DNA of 35,000 bases from Prorocentrum cordatum (GCA_963575745.1 CAUYUJ010003891.1:918193-953192), one strand, 5' to 3'. Numbered from the stretch's first letter, positions 1 to 8,495 are shown. Notes: generated from the letters alone by a model not told the origin. Numbers and translations are program-made.

Positions 1-2
1 GG

Positions 3-2039
3 AGGGCACCTCTGGCTGATCATCTTCAGTCTAAGGAAAACGCGGTCAAAATCGGGACCAGAGGACTCAGGGGCCCAATAACGGAGCCTCGGGGAAATGA
101 TTTCATCAGCAGTGGGTTCACGGAAAATCTCTTGTTTAAAAAACTTAGTTATACGATTCTGCAGCAAACCAGGCCTCACACCGTGGGGAAATCCAGGAAC
201 AGGATGATATCTTTCAACTGCTCTGTTCATGTGGGCAACGATGGAGTTGGACGAGGGGAACGAGATAACTCTGGCGATGCACTGGTCATCGTCTTCTCTG
301 ATCTCCGCGAGCCAGTCTTTCATTCTCCAGAAGGCATCAGATCGGGTGGCGGCACGCAGCAGAGCGGCAGGAGCGGTGACTCGCACTTCTTGGGCCTCGC
401 GCTCGAGACCGATCTTTTTCATGTGGTGCAGGGCGAGCGGGGAGAATGCGTACCGTGGGGCGTTGGTCAGCCGCTGCAAGCCCTCGCGGGCCTTGACGTG
501 AACGAGCTTGCTGGGCTCGTAGCGCTGGGCGACATGGGAGAGGACAGGAAGAGCGAGGGTGTTGTGCGCTGAGAGGGAGAGGTTCAGCCCCAGCTTCAGG
601 CCCTTGATGCACGTGCATCTGTCGAACAACTTCTGAGCAGGTGCGTACCAGCTCTTAAAGTGCCCATCTGGGCCCACGATCGCACCAAGGTAGAGGCCGC
701 TGGATCCAAACGAAAACTTTGTAACATTCATCCTGGGGGTGTTGTCCCTGAACATCTGGACCAGGGACTCTTTGTCATTGACATGTAACATCATAATGTG
801 GCACTTACCAAGGTTCAATACAAGGCCCGTCCACTGCCCTGAGGTCACGAGCTCACGGACAACCAGGGGCAAGACGGCAAGTAGGTTCCTGGCCACGAGC
901 GCTATGTCATCTGCAAAGCACGGCAGGATGAACTCGTAAGATTGCTGGAATCTCTTGACTTTGACGAGAACGGGGTGGAGGATGATGGCAAAGAGGACCC
1001 CGCTCATCGGGCAACCTTGCTTCATTCCCCTGGAGACCCAAAAGCCACTAGCGGAAGCCCCAGGAAACGGAACCATGGTCCAATTCTGGTCGTACAGGGA
1101 GTGAATCGCGAAGCGGATGCAAGTCGGGATACCTAGCTTATCAAGCACGGCAGCGATCCAGTCGTGGAAAACCGATGGGAACGCCTGCTTAAAGTCGAAA
1201 AGCGTGGCGCCGCTGTCCTTCAGCCCGTAGAGATCATCCCAGAACTGATAGTGAGCATCGAATTCGACGGGGCTGTCAATGAGCGATCGGCCCTTCACGA
1301 AACCCCTCTGGGAGCAGTCGACGACGTCGGCAGCGACGGCATTCAGCGGCGAGGCAACGGCGGCCGAGATGATTTTGTTGTCGGCGTTGCTCAAGGACAG
1401 CGGTCTAGTTACACTTGGCGGGCGGGCCTCGGCACCACTTCCTGAGAGGGAACCTTTAGGAAGGAAGATCATCTTACAGTAGTTGAAGGACGGGGCGAGA
1501 CGATTACCAGTCATCAGGTGGGTGTAGAGGTTGTACAATAAATCGTATCCCAGGGAACCGATAGCTTTCCACCCGGAATATCGGATGCCGTCAGGGCCGG
1601 GGGCCGAGTCTTTTTTACGCTGGGCCATGTCAACAAATTCGCCTTTACTCAAAATCCAATTGTGGTACGTGTGGGTGCTGCTGACAAATTGGCCCCCATT
1701 ACTGTGAACAGGCGAGAGGCACTCCAGCAGCGGCGACGCGTGCGCATCAGGGTGCTGGGAGTTGGAGAATATCTTTCCCCAGTACTCGGCAAGCAACTCA
1801 GCCATCTTATCAGGCTCTGTGGTGTGCGCGCCTCCAGGCTCCACCACAGCCGCGAGATGGATACGAGGACGGGTCCGTGCCCATGCAGCTGAATGCCTTC
1901 GAATGCGGGCTAGGTGCGCGGTCCTTCTGGGCACTGGTGTAGGAGGGGTCGTCACGAACTTCATTTTCTCCCCGAGCGAACTCCTGGGCCATAATCTGTC
2001 GAAAGCGTTCCAGAAAACCAGGCATATCAGTCCAAACCA
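3..2039 (-). CDS. LINE reverse transcriptase (partial, runs off the left edge)
   Basis: RNA-directed DNA polymerase that would copy the element RNA at a nicked target. I translated the minus strand by hand: the frame is free of stops from 2039 (upstream TGA at 2040-2042) to the window edge, 679 codons. Landmarks in order: APGPDGIRYSGW (1569-1604), QRGFVKGRS (1284-1310), motif A LFDFKQAFPS (1173-1202), motif B QGCPMSGVLF (990-1019) and motif C FADDIALV (894-917). The two Asp of FADD and the first Asp of motif A are the expected metal ligands, so the core looks catalytically competent. The thumb and part of the C-terminal region follow to position 3. There is no obvious start codon: the frame overlaps the endonuclease frame by ~230 nt and is +1 to it, so it is probably the continuation of that protein after a frameshift, programmed or mutational. 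Confidence 0.85.
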
Positions 2040-3198
2040 TCAACTCAATATCGTAAAACTCCGAAAGCTCAGAAAATCCAGACAGGGCTCGGGAGGCAAG
2101 ACGACGGCGGTTCCCCCGATGGGCCCTCAGGAGCTTGAGACACTGTGCAGCTTTGGATGGGTTACAGTTGGCCCCAGATTCTTCAACGTAATATTTGACC
2201 TCCCTGGCGGCGGCGTGCATGAGGCTCTTCACCTCGAGAATAGCCGTCGGCGGGTCAAGGCTGAACTCGTTGGCCTCCACCAGCGAGTCGAACGAGACGC
2301 GAAACTGAGCGTGCTTAAATATCCAGCTTGCAATAGGAGGAAGAGGAATGTCATACCTATCTTCGTTAGATACAAGAAAACCTTCAGGTCGATGCAAGGG
2401 GCGAAGCACTAGATGATCAGGGGCGTGATCCGAGGGAACTTTACTATCAGATATGTCTAAGTCTGTCGTGGAGAGTGGGTTAAAGTCGAGGACGATGGGG
2501 GTCGGCAGGCTAGTGAGAATTCGGTCGAGTCGAGCGAAGCTCGGTGCATTTCGAACATTAGCACGATGGGTGTAGTGAGGCTGTTCGACTTCAACGTAGG
2601 GGGGGAAGATCGAGTCAAAATGCTTTGCAATCCTGGAAAACGCAGCGAGCGTCTCGCCCGTCCCAACAACATACCTGCTTTCACCCGTAACTGAGAAGTT
2701 AAAGTCGCCGACGAGGAAGGATGTGGCAAGAGAACCAGGGGGGAGATGCGTGCGCAGCGAGTAGAGTACAACCTTGGTGCGAGTCTCGCTCCAGTCGGGA
2801 ACAAGGTGCAAGTTGGCGATCTGTAAGCGGCCTCTGGGTCCCCACAGAGAAACTACGTGGACTCGGCCTTCCACCACGGGCGCCTCGGAATGGCCAGTGA
2901 AAAGATCGAAGAGGGAGGACTTGATGATAGTAACCACGCCTCCAGCACTCTCTGAGTCAACGAAAGACCCGACAACAAGGACCCCAGGAAGTTCGCTTCT
3001 GAGAGTGTCCAGATCCCCAAGACATCCATGGACCTCCTGCAAACAGACGACGATGTGTTTATTCACGAGCCTCCGAAGGACCTCAAATGTGGGTTTACAT
3101 CGCTTCCCAGGGGAGTGGACGGAGTAGAACATAGTCTGGCAATTCCAAGAGCATATACTGAGCACCTGGTCTGGAAGAAAAAAGTCAGACGTCGACAA
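1810..3198 (-). CDS. LINE endonuclease (exonuclease/endonuclease/phosphatase family)
   Basis: Nicks target DNA to prime reverse transcription. The family's motifs occur in order: CSWNC near the N-terminus, CLQEVHG (catalytic Glu), NLHLVPD, VGDFNF (Asp/Asn) and SDHAPDHL (catalytic SDH). About 460 residues are open; the tail beyond ~residue 400 overlaps the RT frame. The listed start, 3198, is a TTG and is not a credible eukaryotic start; the first in-frame ATG lies after the CSWNC motif and would remove it. The frame is the same as ORF1, and no other stop lies between ORF1's TAG (3265-3267) and this segment, so the protein may be made by reading through that TAG, giving a 22-residue linker, or by an internal start I cannot see. 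The C-terminal end at 1810 is probably an artefact of the +1 shift into RT. Confidence 0.8.
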   Translation of the reverse strand: MSTSDFFLPDQVLSICSWNCQTMFYSVHSPGKRCKPTFEVLRRLVNKHIVVCLQEVHGCLGDLDTLRSELPGVLVVGSFVDSESAGGVVTIIKSSLFDLFTGHSEAPVVEGRVHVVSLWGPRGRLQIANLHLVPDWSETRTKVVLYSLRTHLPPGSLATSFLVGDFNFSVTGESRYVVGTGETLAAFSRIAKHFDSIFPPYVEVEQPHYTHRANVRNAPSFARLDRILTSLPTPIVLDFNPLSTTDLDISDSKVPSDHAPDHLVLRPLHRPEGFLVSNEDRYDIPLPPIASWIFKHAQFRVSFDSLVEANEFSLDPPTAILEVKSLMHAAAREVKYYVEESGANCNPSKAAQCLKLLRAHRGNRRRLASRALSGFSELSEFYDIELMVWTDMPGFLERFRQIMAQEFARGENEVRDDPSYTSAQKDRAPSPHSKAFSCMGTDPSSYPSRGCGGAWRRAHHRA

Positions 3199-3264
3199 CG
3201 AATCTAGGTCAGCTGCAGGCTCACCCCCACCTGCGGCTGCATGGATCTGCCCTTGTGGAGCTTC

Positions 3265-4140
3265 CTATTCTGCAGATTGAGCTGCAGCGATGATTGCCTC
3301 CACCTGCTGGATGGAGATGCCCCAGTCCGCGAGCTCGTCGCCCACGGGCACGAAGTGGTACTTGTCGTACGAGATCTGGTTGGCCGTGATCAGCGTCCAG
3401 ATGTCGTCGCCGTTGGTGATGAAGAGGGAGCCCTTGAAGCCGTTGACGCCGAGGCGGCAGGAGTCCGACCACTTCGTGGACTTCAGCGCGAGCTCGCGCA
3501 TGGGAGTGTATAGCTTCGAGAACTTCCGCTGCATGTCACGTTCGTCCGCTGGAAGGTCGCCACGAGCGCGAAGAGGGAACTGCCTGCCGTTACGTGGGTC
3601 CACCCACGTCATCGCAGTGGCTGCTATCTGCAAGCGGAACTCCTTTGCCTTCTCGGTCGCCGGGAAGATGATCGAGTAGGACTGCGACACACGGTGGAAC
3701 TCTCCTTCAGCCTGCTGGGTAATCGGGAAGTTCTGCTTGATCTGCTCGAAGTGTGCACGACGAATTTTGTCTAGCACTGGCCTGGGCCAGGTGCCAATCC
3801 ACACCTTTCTGGCGTCCGATGGGGGAGTTGGTCCACCTGCTGAGCTCGCATCGCCCAGCCTCCTAGCTTTCGACCCGTCCGAAGAAACCGTCCTAGATGA
3901 TGCAGCAGTGGATCTGCTGTCGGAGTTCTCGCAGGCGCGCATCCTCTGCTCTAGGTCCCTGATGGTCTGCCGCTGCTCGTTCATTTTATCGACGAGCTCT
4001 GCGTTCTGCTTGTTGATCGTCTCTGTTATCGGGGCGATCTGCTTTGTCACCTCCTCTGCCACTCGGGTCTGCATTGTGCCCATGAATTCGGCCATGAGGT
4101 CGCGCATGTTCTGCATGGTCACTGTCGTGGTGTCGCCCAT
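3265..4140 (-). CDS. LINE ORF1 protein (coiled coil plus putative RNA-binding domain)
   Basis: A 291-residue protein starting at a proper ATG (4138-4140), ~120 nt after the spliced-leader relict. Residues ~10-70 are rich in heptad-like hydrophobic/charged spacing (MAEFMGTMQTRVAEEV, then INKQNAELVDKMNEQ and RDLEQRM), which fits a coiled coil. A Ser/Thr-rich linker follows to ~residue 105, then a compact mixed region (VWIGTWPRPVLDKIRRAHFE onward) where LINE ORF1 proteins usually carry an RRM or similar fold. By analogy it would trimerise and chaperone the element RNA. The frame ends at TAG; the same frame continues open into the endonuclease. Similarity to LINE ORF1 is inferred from position, size and architecture rather than from a diagnostic motif. 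Confidence 0.7.
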   Translation of the reverse strand: MGDTTTVTMQNMRDLMAEFMGTMQTRVAEEVTKQIAPITETINKQNAELVDKMNEQRQTIRDLEQRMRACENSDSRSTAASSRTVSSDGSKARRLGDASSAGGPTPPSDARKVWIGTWPRPVLDKIRRAHFEQIKQNFPITQQAEGEFHRVSQSYSIIFPATEKAKEFRLQIAATAMTWVDPRNGRQFPLRARGDLPADERDMQRKFSKLYTPMRELALKSTKWSDSCRLGVNGFKGSLFITNGDDIWTLITANQISYDKYHFVPVGDELADWGISIQQVEAIIAAAQSAE

Positions 4141-4259
4141 GGCTGCAGGAACTGGCTAGGTGAGGCTCAGAAGAGCCCTGGGAGAGAAAGAGAAAAAGGT
4201 GTCCGCCAGCCCACGACAGGCTGGATCGCTCGCGAACGGAGCTGCCCGCTCAAGAGTGC

Positions 4260-4281
4260 CTTGAGCCAAAATGGCAACGGA
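4260..4281 (-). other. Dinoflagellate spliced-leader relict
   Basis: Read on the minus strand, this 22-mer ends in CCATTTTGGCTCAAG and matches the published dinoflagellate spliced leader at 21 of 22 positions; the only difference is T for A at position 6. In the genome such a copy is expected when a trans-spliced mRNA is reverse-transcribed and inserted. It sits ~120 nt upstream of the ORF1 ATG, in the same sense. On the plus strand it is also part of a small 7-bp inverted repeat (GCTCAAG/CTTGAGC, 4248-4266). Confidence 0.88.
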
Positions 4282-4365
4282 GGATGGAGGAGTAAGGAGG
4301 TGAACGGGGAGGGAGAAGGACGAGGAGGAGGACACGATAGAACGTTTGTTCGCCTCCGTGGCCCT

Positions 4366-4410
4366 CGTCACCGTCGTCGTCGTCATCGTCGTCGTTCTCG
4401 TCGTCGCCCT
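4366..4410. repeat. CGT trinucleotide microsatellite
   Basis: Mostly CGT/CGTC repeats with ATC interruptions, just outside the 5' end of the LINE. Confidence 0.85.
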
Positions 4411-4442
4411 CGTGGCACAACGTTCCTGTCGGCCCTCGCGGC

Positions 4443-4960
4443 GCTGCCACGCGACGACTGGAGAGGAACAGGATGGCTTCGCGCCCACGGGCGTTGCCAC
4501 GTGGCGAGGGATTGCAATCCTTGGTTGTTTTGCAATCCTAGGGTTTTTTTTGTTTGGCAATCCTAGGGTTTTTTTTTGCAATCCTTCGTTCGAGTGGCGT
4601 AGTATTCTGCTCGGCCCCCGCCAGGCGTGGCCGCGTGACAAGTAAAGTGGACGGAGCAGTGTTTCGTCGCGCCTCCAGGCGCTGTCGCGTGGCAAGAAGA
4701 GTGGGTGAGTAGTTCTGTTTGCCCCCCCCCCCCCCGGCGGCGTTGCCAGGTGACGAATGCAGTGGAATCACTTTAAGTTGTTCTCCCCAGCAGGCGGTGC
4801 CACGTGGCGAATAAACTGGAACAGTAATTACCTCAGCCCCCGTGGCACTGCCACGTGACGAGTATAATGGAATAGTATTGTGTCGCCCGCCAACTCGTTG
4901 CTACTTAGCGAATGGAATGGAACATATTTGTTCAACCCCGCGGAGCTGCCACGTGACGAG
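4443..4960. repeat. Degenerate tandem repeat with a CACGTG core
   Basis: At least nine diverged units share a core like TTGCCACGTGGCGAAT followed by a TGGAA element. Cores start near 4443, 4491, 4627, 4681, 4741, 4796, 4844, 4895 and 4943. Most later units are ~48-60 bp apart and are separated by C-rich stretches. The core CACGTG is palindromic. The interval 4510-4580 between units 2 and 3 instead holds GCAATCCTAGGG followed by T-runs, repeated. Confidence 0.75.
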
Positions 4961-4970
4961 ACGCACATTC

Positions 4971-5215
4971 CGTTACACTGCATTGCACTGCATTGCATTT
5001 CAGTGCACTGCATTGTATTGATTGCGTTGCATTGCATTGCATTGTGTTGAATTGCGTTACATTGCATTGTGTTACGCTGCGTTGCATTACAGCATGTTGC
5101 ATTGCATGGCGTTGCATTGCAACGCATTTGCATTGCATTGCATTGAATGGCTTTGCACTGCATTGCATCATGTTGCGTTGCATTGCGTTGCACTGCGTTA
5201 CATTTGCATTGCAGT
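4971..5215. repeat. GCATT pentamer field
   Basis: About 245 bp of imperfect GCATT/GCGTT pentamers. It creates long spurious frames rich in Cys, His and Ala on one strand and Met, Gln, Asn and Cys on the other; these are not genes. Confidence 0.9.
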
Positions 5216-5250
5216 TGCGATGCAGCTGTTTATTTGCAGCAATGTGTGGG

Positions 5251-5311
5251 CGAGGGGGAGGAGGAGGAGGAGGAGGAGGAGAAGGAGGAGAAGGAGGAGG
5301 AGGAGGAGGAC
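5251..5311. repeat. GGA trinucleotide microsatellite
   Basis: Almost pure GGA with a few AAG interruptions, adjoining the first ~105-bp repeat unit. Confidence 0.9.
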
Positions 5312-5640
5312 GCGTATGGAGTGCACCCCCAAACGGGCGGCATACACACTTTCATTCGGATGAAGAGCGGAGCAGGGGACGGAGCGGAATGGCGAGTATG
5401 AGGAGGACGCGTGTAGAGTACACCCCCAAACCGGCGCCATGCACACTTTCATTCGGATGGGGAGCGGAGGAGGGGACGAAGTGGAATGGCGAACTGGAGG
5501 AGGAAGAGGAGGAGGACACGTATAGTATAGAATGCATCCCCCGAGGGGCGCCATACGAGCATGTCGCTCGGAGGACGGGGGGTAAAGGACGGAATGGAGA
5601 GGTGAGCCGACGAGTCGGAATCGTATAGAGTGCACCCTTT
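5303..5640. repeat. ~105-bp tandem repeat, three units
   Basis: Units start near 5303, 5401 and 5509. Each has GGAGGA, then an ACGCGTATGGAGTGCACCC-like segment, then in the first two units CACACTTTCATTCGGATG, then a GGACGGAGYGGAATGG-like end. The third unit is the most diverged and is followed by the start of a fourth (GTATAGAGTGCACCC, near 5622). Confidence 0.8.
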
Positions 5641-5656
5641 TGGAGTCCCGAAACGG

Positions 5657-5722
5657 TGCGGTGACAGACCGTGCGGTGACCTCGAAACCCCCCAAGACCT
5701 CACCGCACGGTCCGTCACCGCA
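5657..5722. repeat. Inverted repeat, 23-bp arms (22/23)
   Basis: Arm 5657-5679 pairs with 5700-5722 around a 20-nt loop; one mismatch. Each arm contains two direct copies of TGCGGTGAC-like sequence, so several alternative foldings exist. Confidence 0.85.
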
Positions 5723-5787
5723 AGGTCTTGTGACCCTGGAGGCCCCTGTCGCCCGAGACATCCTCGGAGAAGAACTCAAGTCCCAAA

Positions 5788-5829
5788 ACCGTGCGGTGAC
5801 CCCGAATCCCCACCGACTCACCGCACGGT
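5788..5829. repeat. Second inverted repeat with the same arm sequence
   Basis: ACCGTGCGGTGA (5788-5799) pairs perfectly with 5818-5829 around 18 nt. It is the same motif as the previous inverted repeat, ~110 bp away. Confidence 0.85.
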
Positions 5830-6330
5830 GTGGTCACCACACCGTTTGGGGGCTCCGAACCCTGACGAGGACGCTATACATGCACGCCTGGGAAAATGGC
5901 AATGTGAAAATATCACCAACGGGAAAACGCTTAGCGTGCACGTCCGCTTGCAACATAGACACACATAGCGTGTACGCACGTTTTTTCGTTGGACAAAGTG
6001 TTTTCGAAAGGAGGGGGGTGCGTATAGCGTGCACGGTCGGTGATTAAAATGTTGTCCCTCTAAAGGGGGTCGTGCGCGCTATGTGTGACGTTTTGACCGC
6101 AGGTCTGTGCCTCGAGGAGCCCCCACGGCACATCATGGCGACAAGTCGCGGACGGCGCCGAGAGAGCCCCCTCGAAGCCCTGGGCGCGCGAGCGAGCTCG
6201 CAGCGCCGCGGGCGCGGCGAAAGGCTGGCGCCTCGCTGGCGGCGCAGATGCGCATCCTGTCCATGTCCTGCCGGCCGGGCGCGCCACGCGGGCCAGGGGG
6301 GATGAGCTTTGCCTGCTGCCGCTGCTGCAC
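5830..6330. other. No gene seen
   Basis: Mixed sequence with a few recurring TAGCGTGCACG-like words (near 5933, 5968 and 6025) and a GC-rich right half. Short open frames exist on both strands but none has a recognisable domain. Confidence 0.5.
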
Positions 6331-6716
6331 CTCCTCCTCCTCCTCCTCCTCCTCCTCCTCCTCCTCGTCTTCCCAATCCTCCAATTCCTCCTCATTTTCC
6401 TAATCCTCCAACTCCTCCTCCACCTCCTCCTCCTTTTTGTCGTCGTCGTCGTCCTCCTCCTCCTCCTCCTCCTCCTTCTCCTCCTCCTCCTCCTCGTCGT
6501 CCTCCTCCTCCTCCTCCTCCTCCTCCTTCTACTCCTCGTACTCTCGTCCTCGTCCTCCTTCTCCTCCTCCTCCTCATTCTCCTCCTCCTCCTCCTCCTCC
6601 TCCTTCTACTCCTCGTGCTCTCGTCCTCCTCCTCCTCCTCCTCCTCATTCTCCTCCTCCTCCTCCTCTTCCTCCTCCTCCTCCTCCTCTTCTTCCTCCTC
6701 CTCCTCCTCCTCGGTC
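6331..6716. repeat. Long TCC/CTC microsatellite with internal higher-order repeat
   Basis: About 390 bp of pyrimidine-rich TCC units. Segments containing TACTCCTCGTACTCTCGTCC recur twice (near 6528 and 6605), so a longer unit has been duplicated inside the simple repeat. The polyproline and polyserine frames here are not genes. Confidence 0.95.
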
Positions 6717-7748
6717 GGTCGTCAGTCGGTCGGGATTGGGACTTCGGTGTCCTAAGATGCAGCCCGCGCCAAGGAAAAGGGCAGTGCACAGCGCAGTGGG
6801 GAGATGTGACGGACGACGACGAATGACATCCTGGGTGACCGATCATCTCATTGGGGCCAAGCTATTGAATACCGTGAAATCCCCCCACACTCGCGAGACA
6901 CATCTGGGTCAAGTGGCATATAGAGTTGACGAAACTCATTTTGCTCATGCACCCGACTCTCATCTGCACACGTCACACGATCTAAATCTTCAAAAAAAGA
7001 GGCTGCCAACACCCTGCACATCCTTGATGGATACGTTTTGGTTTCACTTGTCCTCCACCTACCCTCAACCGTCCTCCCCTCCAAAGTCTGATGGATCCAC
7101 TTGGTGCAAAAAGTAAACGCCCACCTGTCACTTGGCAAGGAGGGCCAGTCCGACGAGGAGATGGCTCGGAGACGAGGAATGCTCAAACCGACGAGGCTGC
7201 GAAGGCAGATAAGCGCCTGCACCCCAGGGCTAATGATGAGCAAGAGGAGGCACTGGGAAAAACATATCCTGATTGCCACTACTGTTTGCGAACTTGCTGC
7301 CGCGTGTCTGCTTGAATGGTCGACGTTCAATCTCTCGGAGCTGCGTTACCAGGCGCCCGCCCGTCGGCCTAAGGCGAAGCGTCCTGGCAGACCCCAGCAT
7401 GCAAAAGAGTTTGTGTCTGGCCGATGGCGTGGCTCGTCCTACTTCAATGTTTTTCGGTCTCAATTCCGACCGCCCATCCCTGGTTGTCCTGCTAATGCTG
7501 GGGGCTAGGACTTCGGTAAAATGGAGCGTCTGGGTCATTTCGTTGCAGGTTTTCCGCGCAGTGATGGAGGCCTGCTTCGCACCTGCACCGACTGCGCTGC
7601 GCACTGCGGGATAGGCTCGCTGAAGAGCACTAAACTCTCAAGCCAGCGTGCTTTTAACAAAAACCTCAGAGGAAGTTCGTGTGGAACACGCGGATCCTCA
7701 AGGGCCAACGCCCGAAGTGCAGCTGCACGATTCGGTTTGACCCTGGTG
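6717..7748. other. No gene recognised
   Basis: About 1 kb of relatively unbiased sequence. Open frames of 135-160 codons exist (7101-7508 plus, from a TTG; 6848-7330 minus), overlap on opposite strands and match nothing I know. An exon or an old decayed element is possible; I would not call a gene. Confidence 0.4.
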
Positions 7749-8118
7749 GGTTTCCACTTTACACCACACCGAGCAGCCCCCAAGCACCCGGGGGGGCCGC
7801 GGAACCTGACTACCTACCAGACCACCCCAACCCAACCCGAAGACCCGAATTTGACCCGAATTTCGGGTTGGGGGGGTACGGGTTCCATGTGTTTTTTCAA
7901 CATTCCCCGAATCCCCCCCACTGGAAATGGAGGGCAAATTGAGGCCTTCGGGTTGGGTTGGGGTGGTTTGGTAAGTGGTGAGAACCCACCCCAGCGGGCT
8001 GGCCAGGCGACGCGAAGCGTACCGAGGAACACGAGGAAGTCCGATTGCCACAGGCCGTGGCTCTAGTGGGGAGCTGCTCCTGCCGCAGGCCGAGGCAGCG
8101 CGCCCACGGAGGGCCCCC
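7749..8118. repeat. Duplicated segment, copy 1 (carries an insertion)
   Basis: Aligns with 8306-8495: both begin with TTTCCRCTTTRCACCACACC, continue through GCACCCGGGGGGG, then CCACCCCAGCGGG, GAAGTCCGATTGCCACAG and CCGTGGCTCTAGTGGGG, and end near a C- or G-homopolymer. Copy 1 is longer only because of the 175-bp element at 7807-7981. Confidence 0.85.
7807..7981 (+). mobile_element. Inverted-repeat element family A, copy 1 (175 bp)
   Basis: A non-coding element bounded by imperfect ~36-bp terminal inverted repeats; the inner 29 bp of the arms (7814-7842 against 7946-7974, approximate) match at 27 of 29. It begins TGACTACC and ends GGTGA, flanked by a perfect 5-bp direct repeat GAACC (7802-7806 and 7982-7986). 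The duplicated segment at 8306-8495 lacks the element and has GAGCC once at the same point. No reading frame is present, so it must move, if at all, with an enzyme supplied in trans. Size and structure are those of a MITE; the superfamily is not identified. Confidence 0.88.
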
Positions 8119-8186
8119 CCCCCCCCCCCGAAGGAAGGTGGATTGCGACCGGCACTGCACGCCACACAGGGGAGGGCGGGAGGGAC

Positions 8187-8302
8187 CGTGAGACGCGCGG
8201 CACCGCCCCCCGGGCCTGCGCGCGTAGACGAAGGGAGAGATAGATCATGAGGTGTCCGCGAAAACCGCGATTCCCGAAAACAGAGCCTCCATAGAAGCAG
8301 CG
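8187..8302. repeat. Direct-repeat cassette, left copy
   Basis: Contains GACGCGCGGCA, then after a spacer AGGTGTCCGCGAAAACC and AGAGCCTCC.TAGAAGCA. A second copy is at 11611-11705, in the same orientation, with a shorter spacer. The best-conserved ~55 bp differ at about five or six positions. Confidence 0.8.
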
Positions 8303-8305
8303 CTT

Positions 8306-8495
8306 TCCGCTTTGCACCACACCGAGCAGCCCCTCAGCACCCGGGGGGGCCCGCGGAGCCCACCCCAGCGGGCCGGCCAGGCGACGCGAAGCGTGCCGGG
8401 GAATGCGAGGAAGTCCGATTGCCACAGGCCGTGGCTCTAGTGGGGTGCGGCTCCTGCCGCAAGCCAAGCTAGCGCACCACGGGGGGGGGGGGGGG
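8306..8495. repeat. Duplicated segment, copy 2 (empty site)
   Basis: Counterpart of 7749-8118 without the family A insertion. The junction reads CCGCGGAGCCCACCCC (near 8352-8367), which defines the pre-insertion site. It ends in a 17-G run. Confidence 0.85.

Larger units (their letters stand above)
1..4281 (-). mobile_element. LINE-type retrotransposon, 5' portion, carrying a spliced-leader relict
   Basis: A non-LTR retrotransposon read on the minus strand. From its 5' side it shows a spliced-leader-like 22-mer (4260-4281), a ~120-nt leader, ORF1 (4140-3265), an endonuclease/exonuclease/phosphatase-type endonuclease (3198-1810) and a reverse transcriptase frame (2039-3) that leaves the window at the left. 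Endonuclease upstream of RT in one transcript is the normal order for apurinic-endonuclease-type LINEs. The 3' end, any tail and the far target-site duplication are outside the window. The element looks young: apart from one TAG between ORF1 and the endonuclease and one +1 shift between endonuclease and RT, I find no stops. The clade is not assigned. Confidence 0.85.

Noticed and set aside
132-572. Plus-strand open frames over the LINE
   Set aside because: Shadows of the minus-strand RT, which has all RT motifs in order.
4828-5193. Long Cys/Met/Asn-rich frames, possible metallothionein-like protein
   Set aside because: Direct product of GCATT pentamers; all frames are open because the repeat rarely makes stops.
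6309-6755. Proline- and serine-rich proteins
   Set aside because: Translation of the TCC microsatellite in different frames.
7101-7508. Possible plus-strand gene
   Set aside because: Starts at TTG, no recognisable domain, and overlaps an equally long minus-strand frame.
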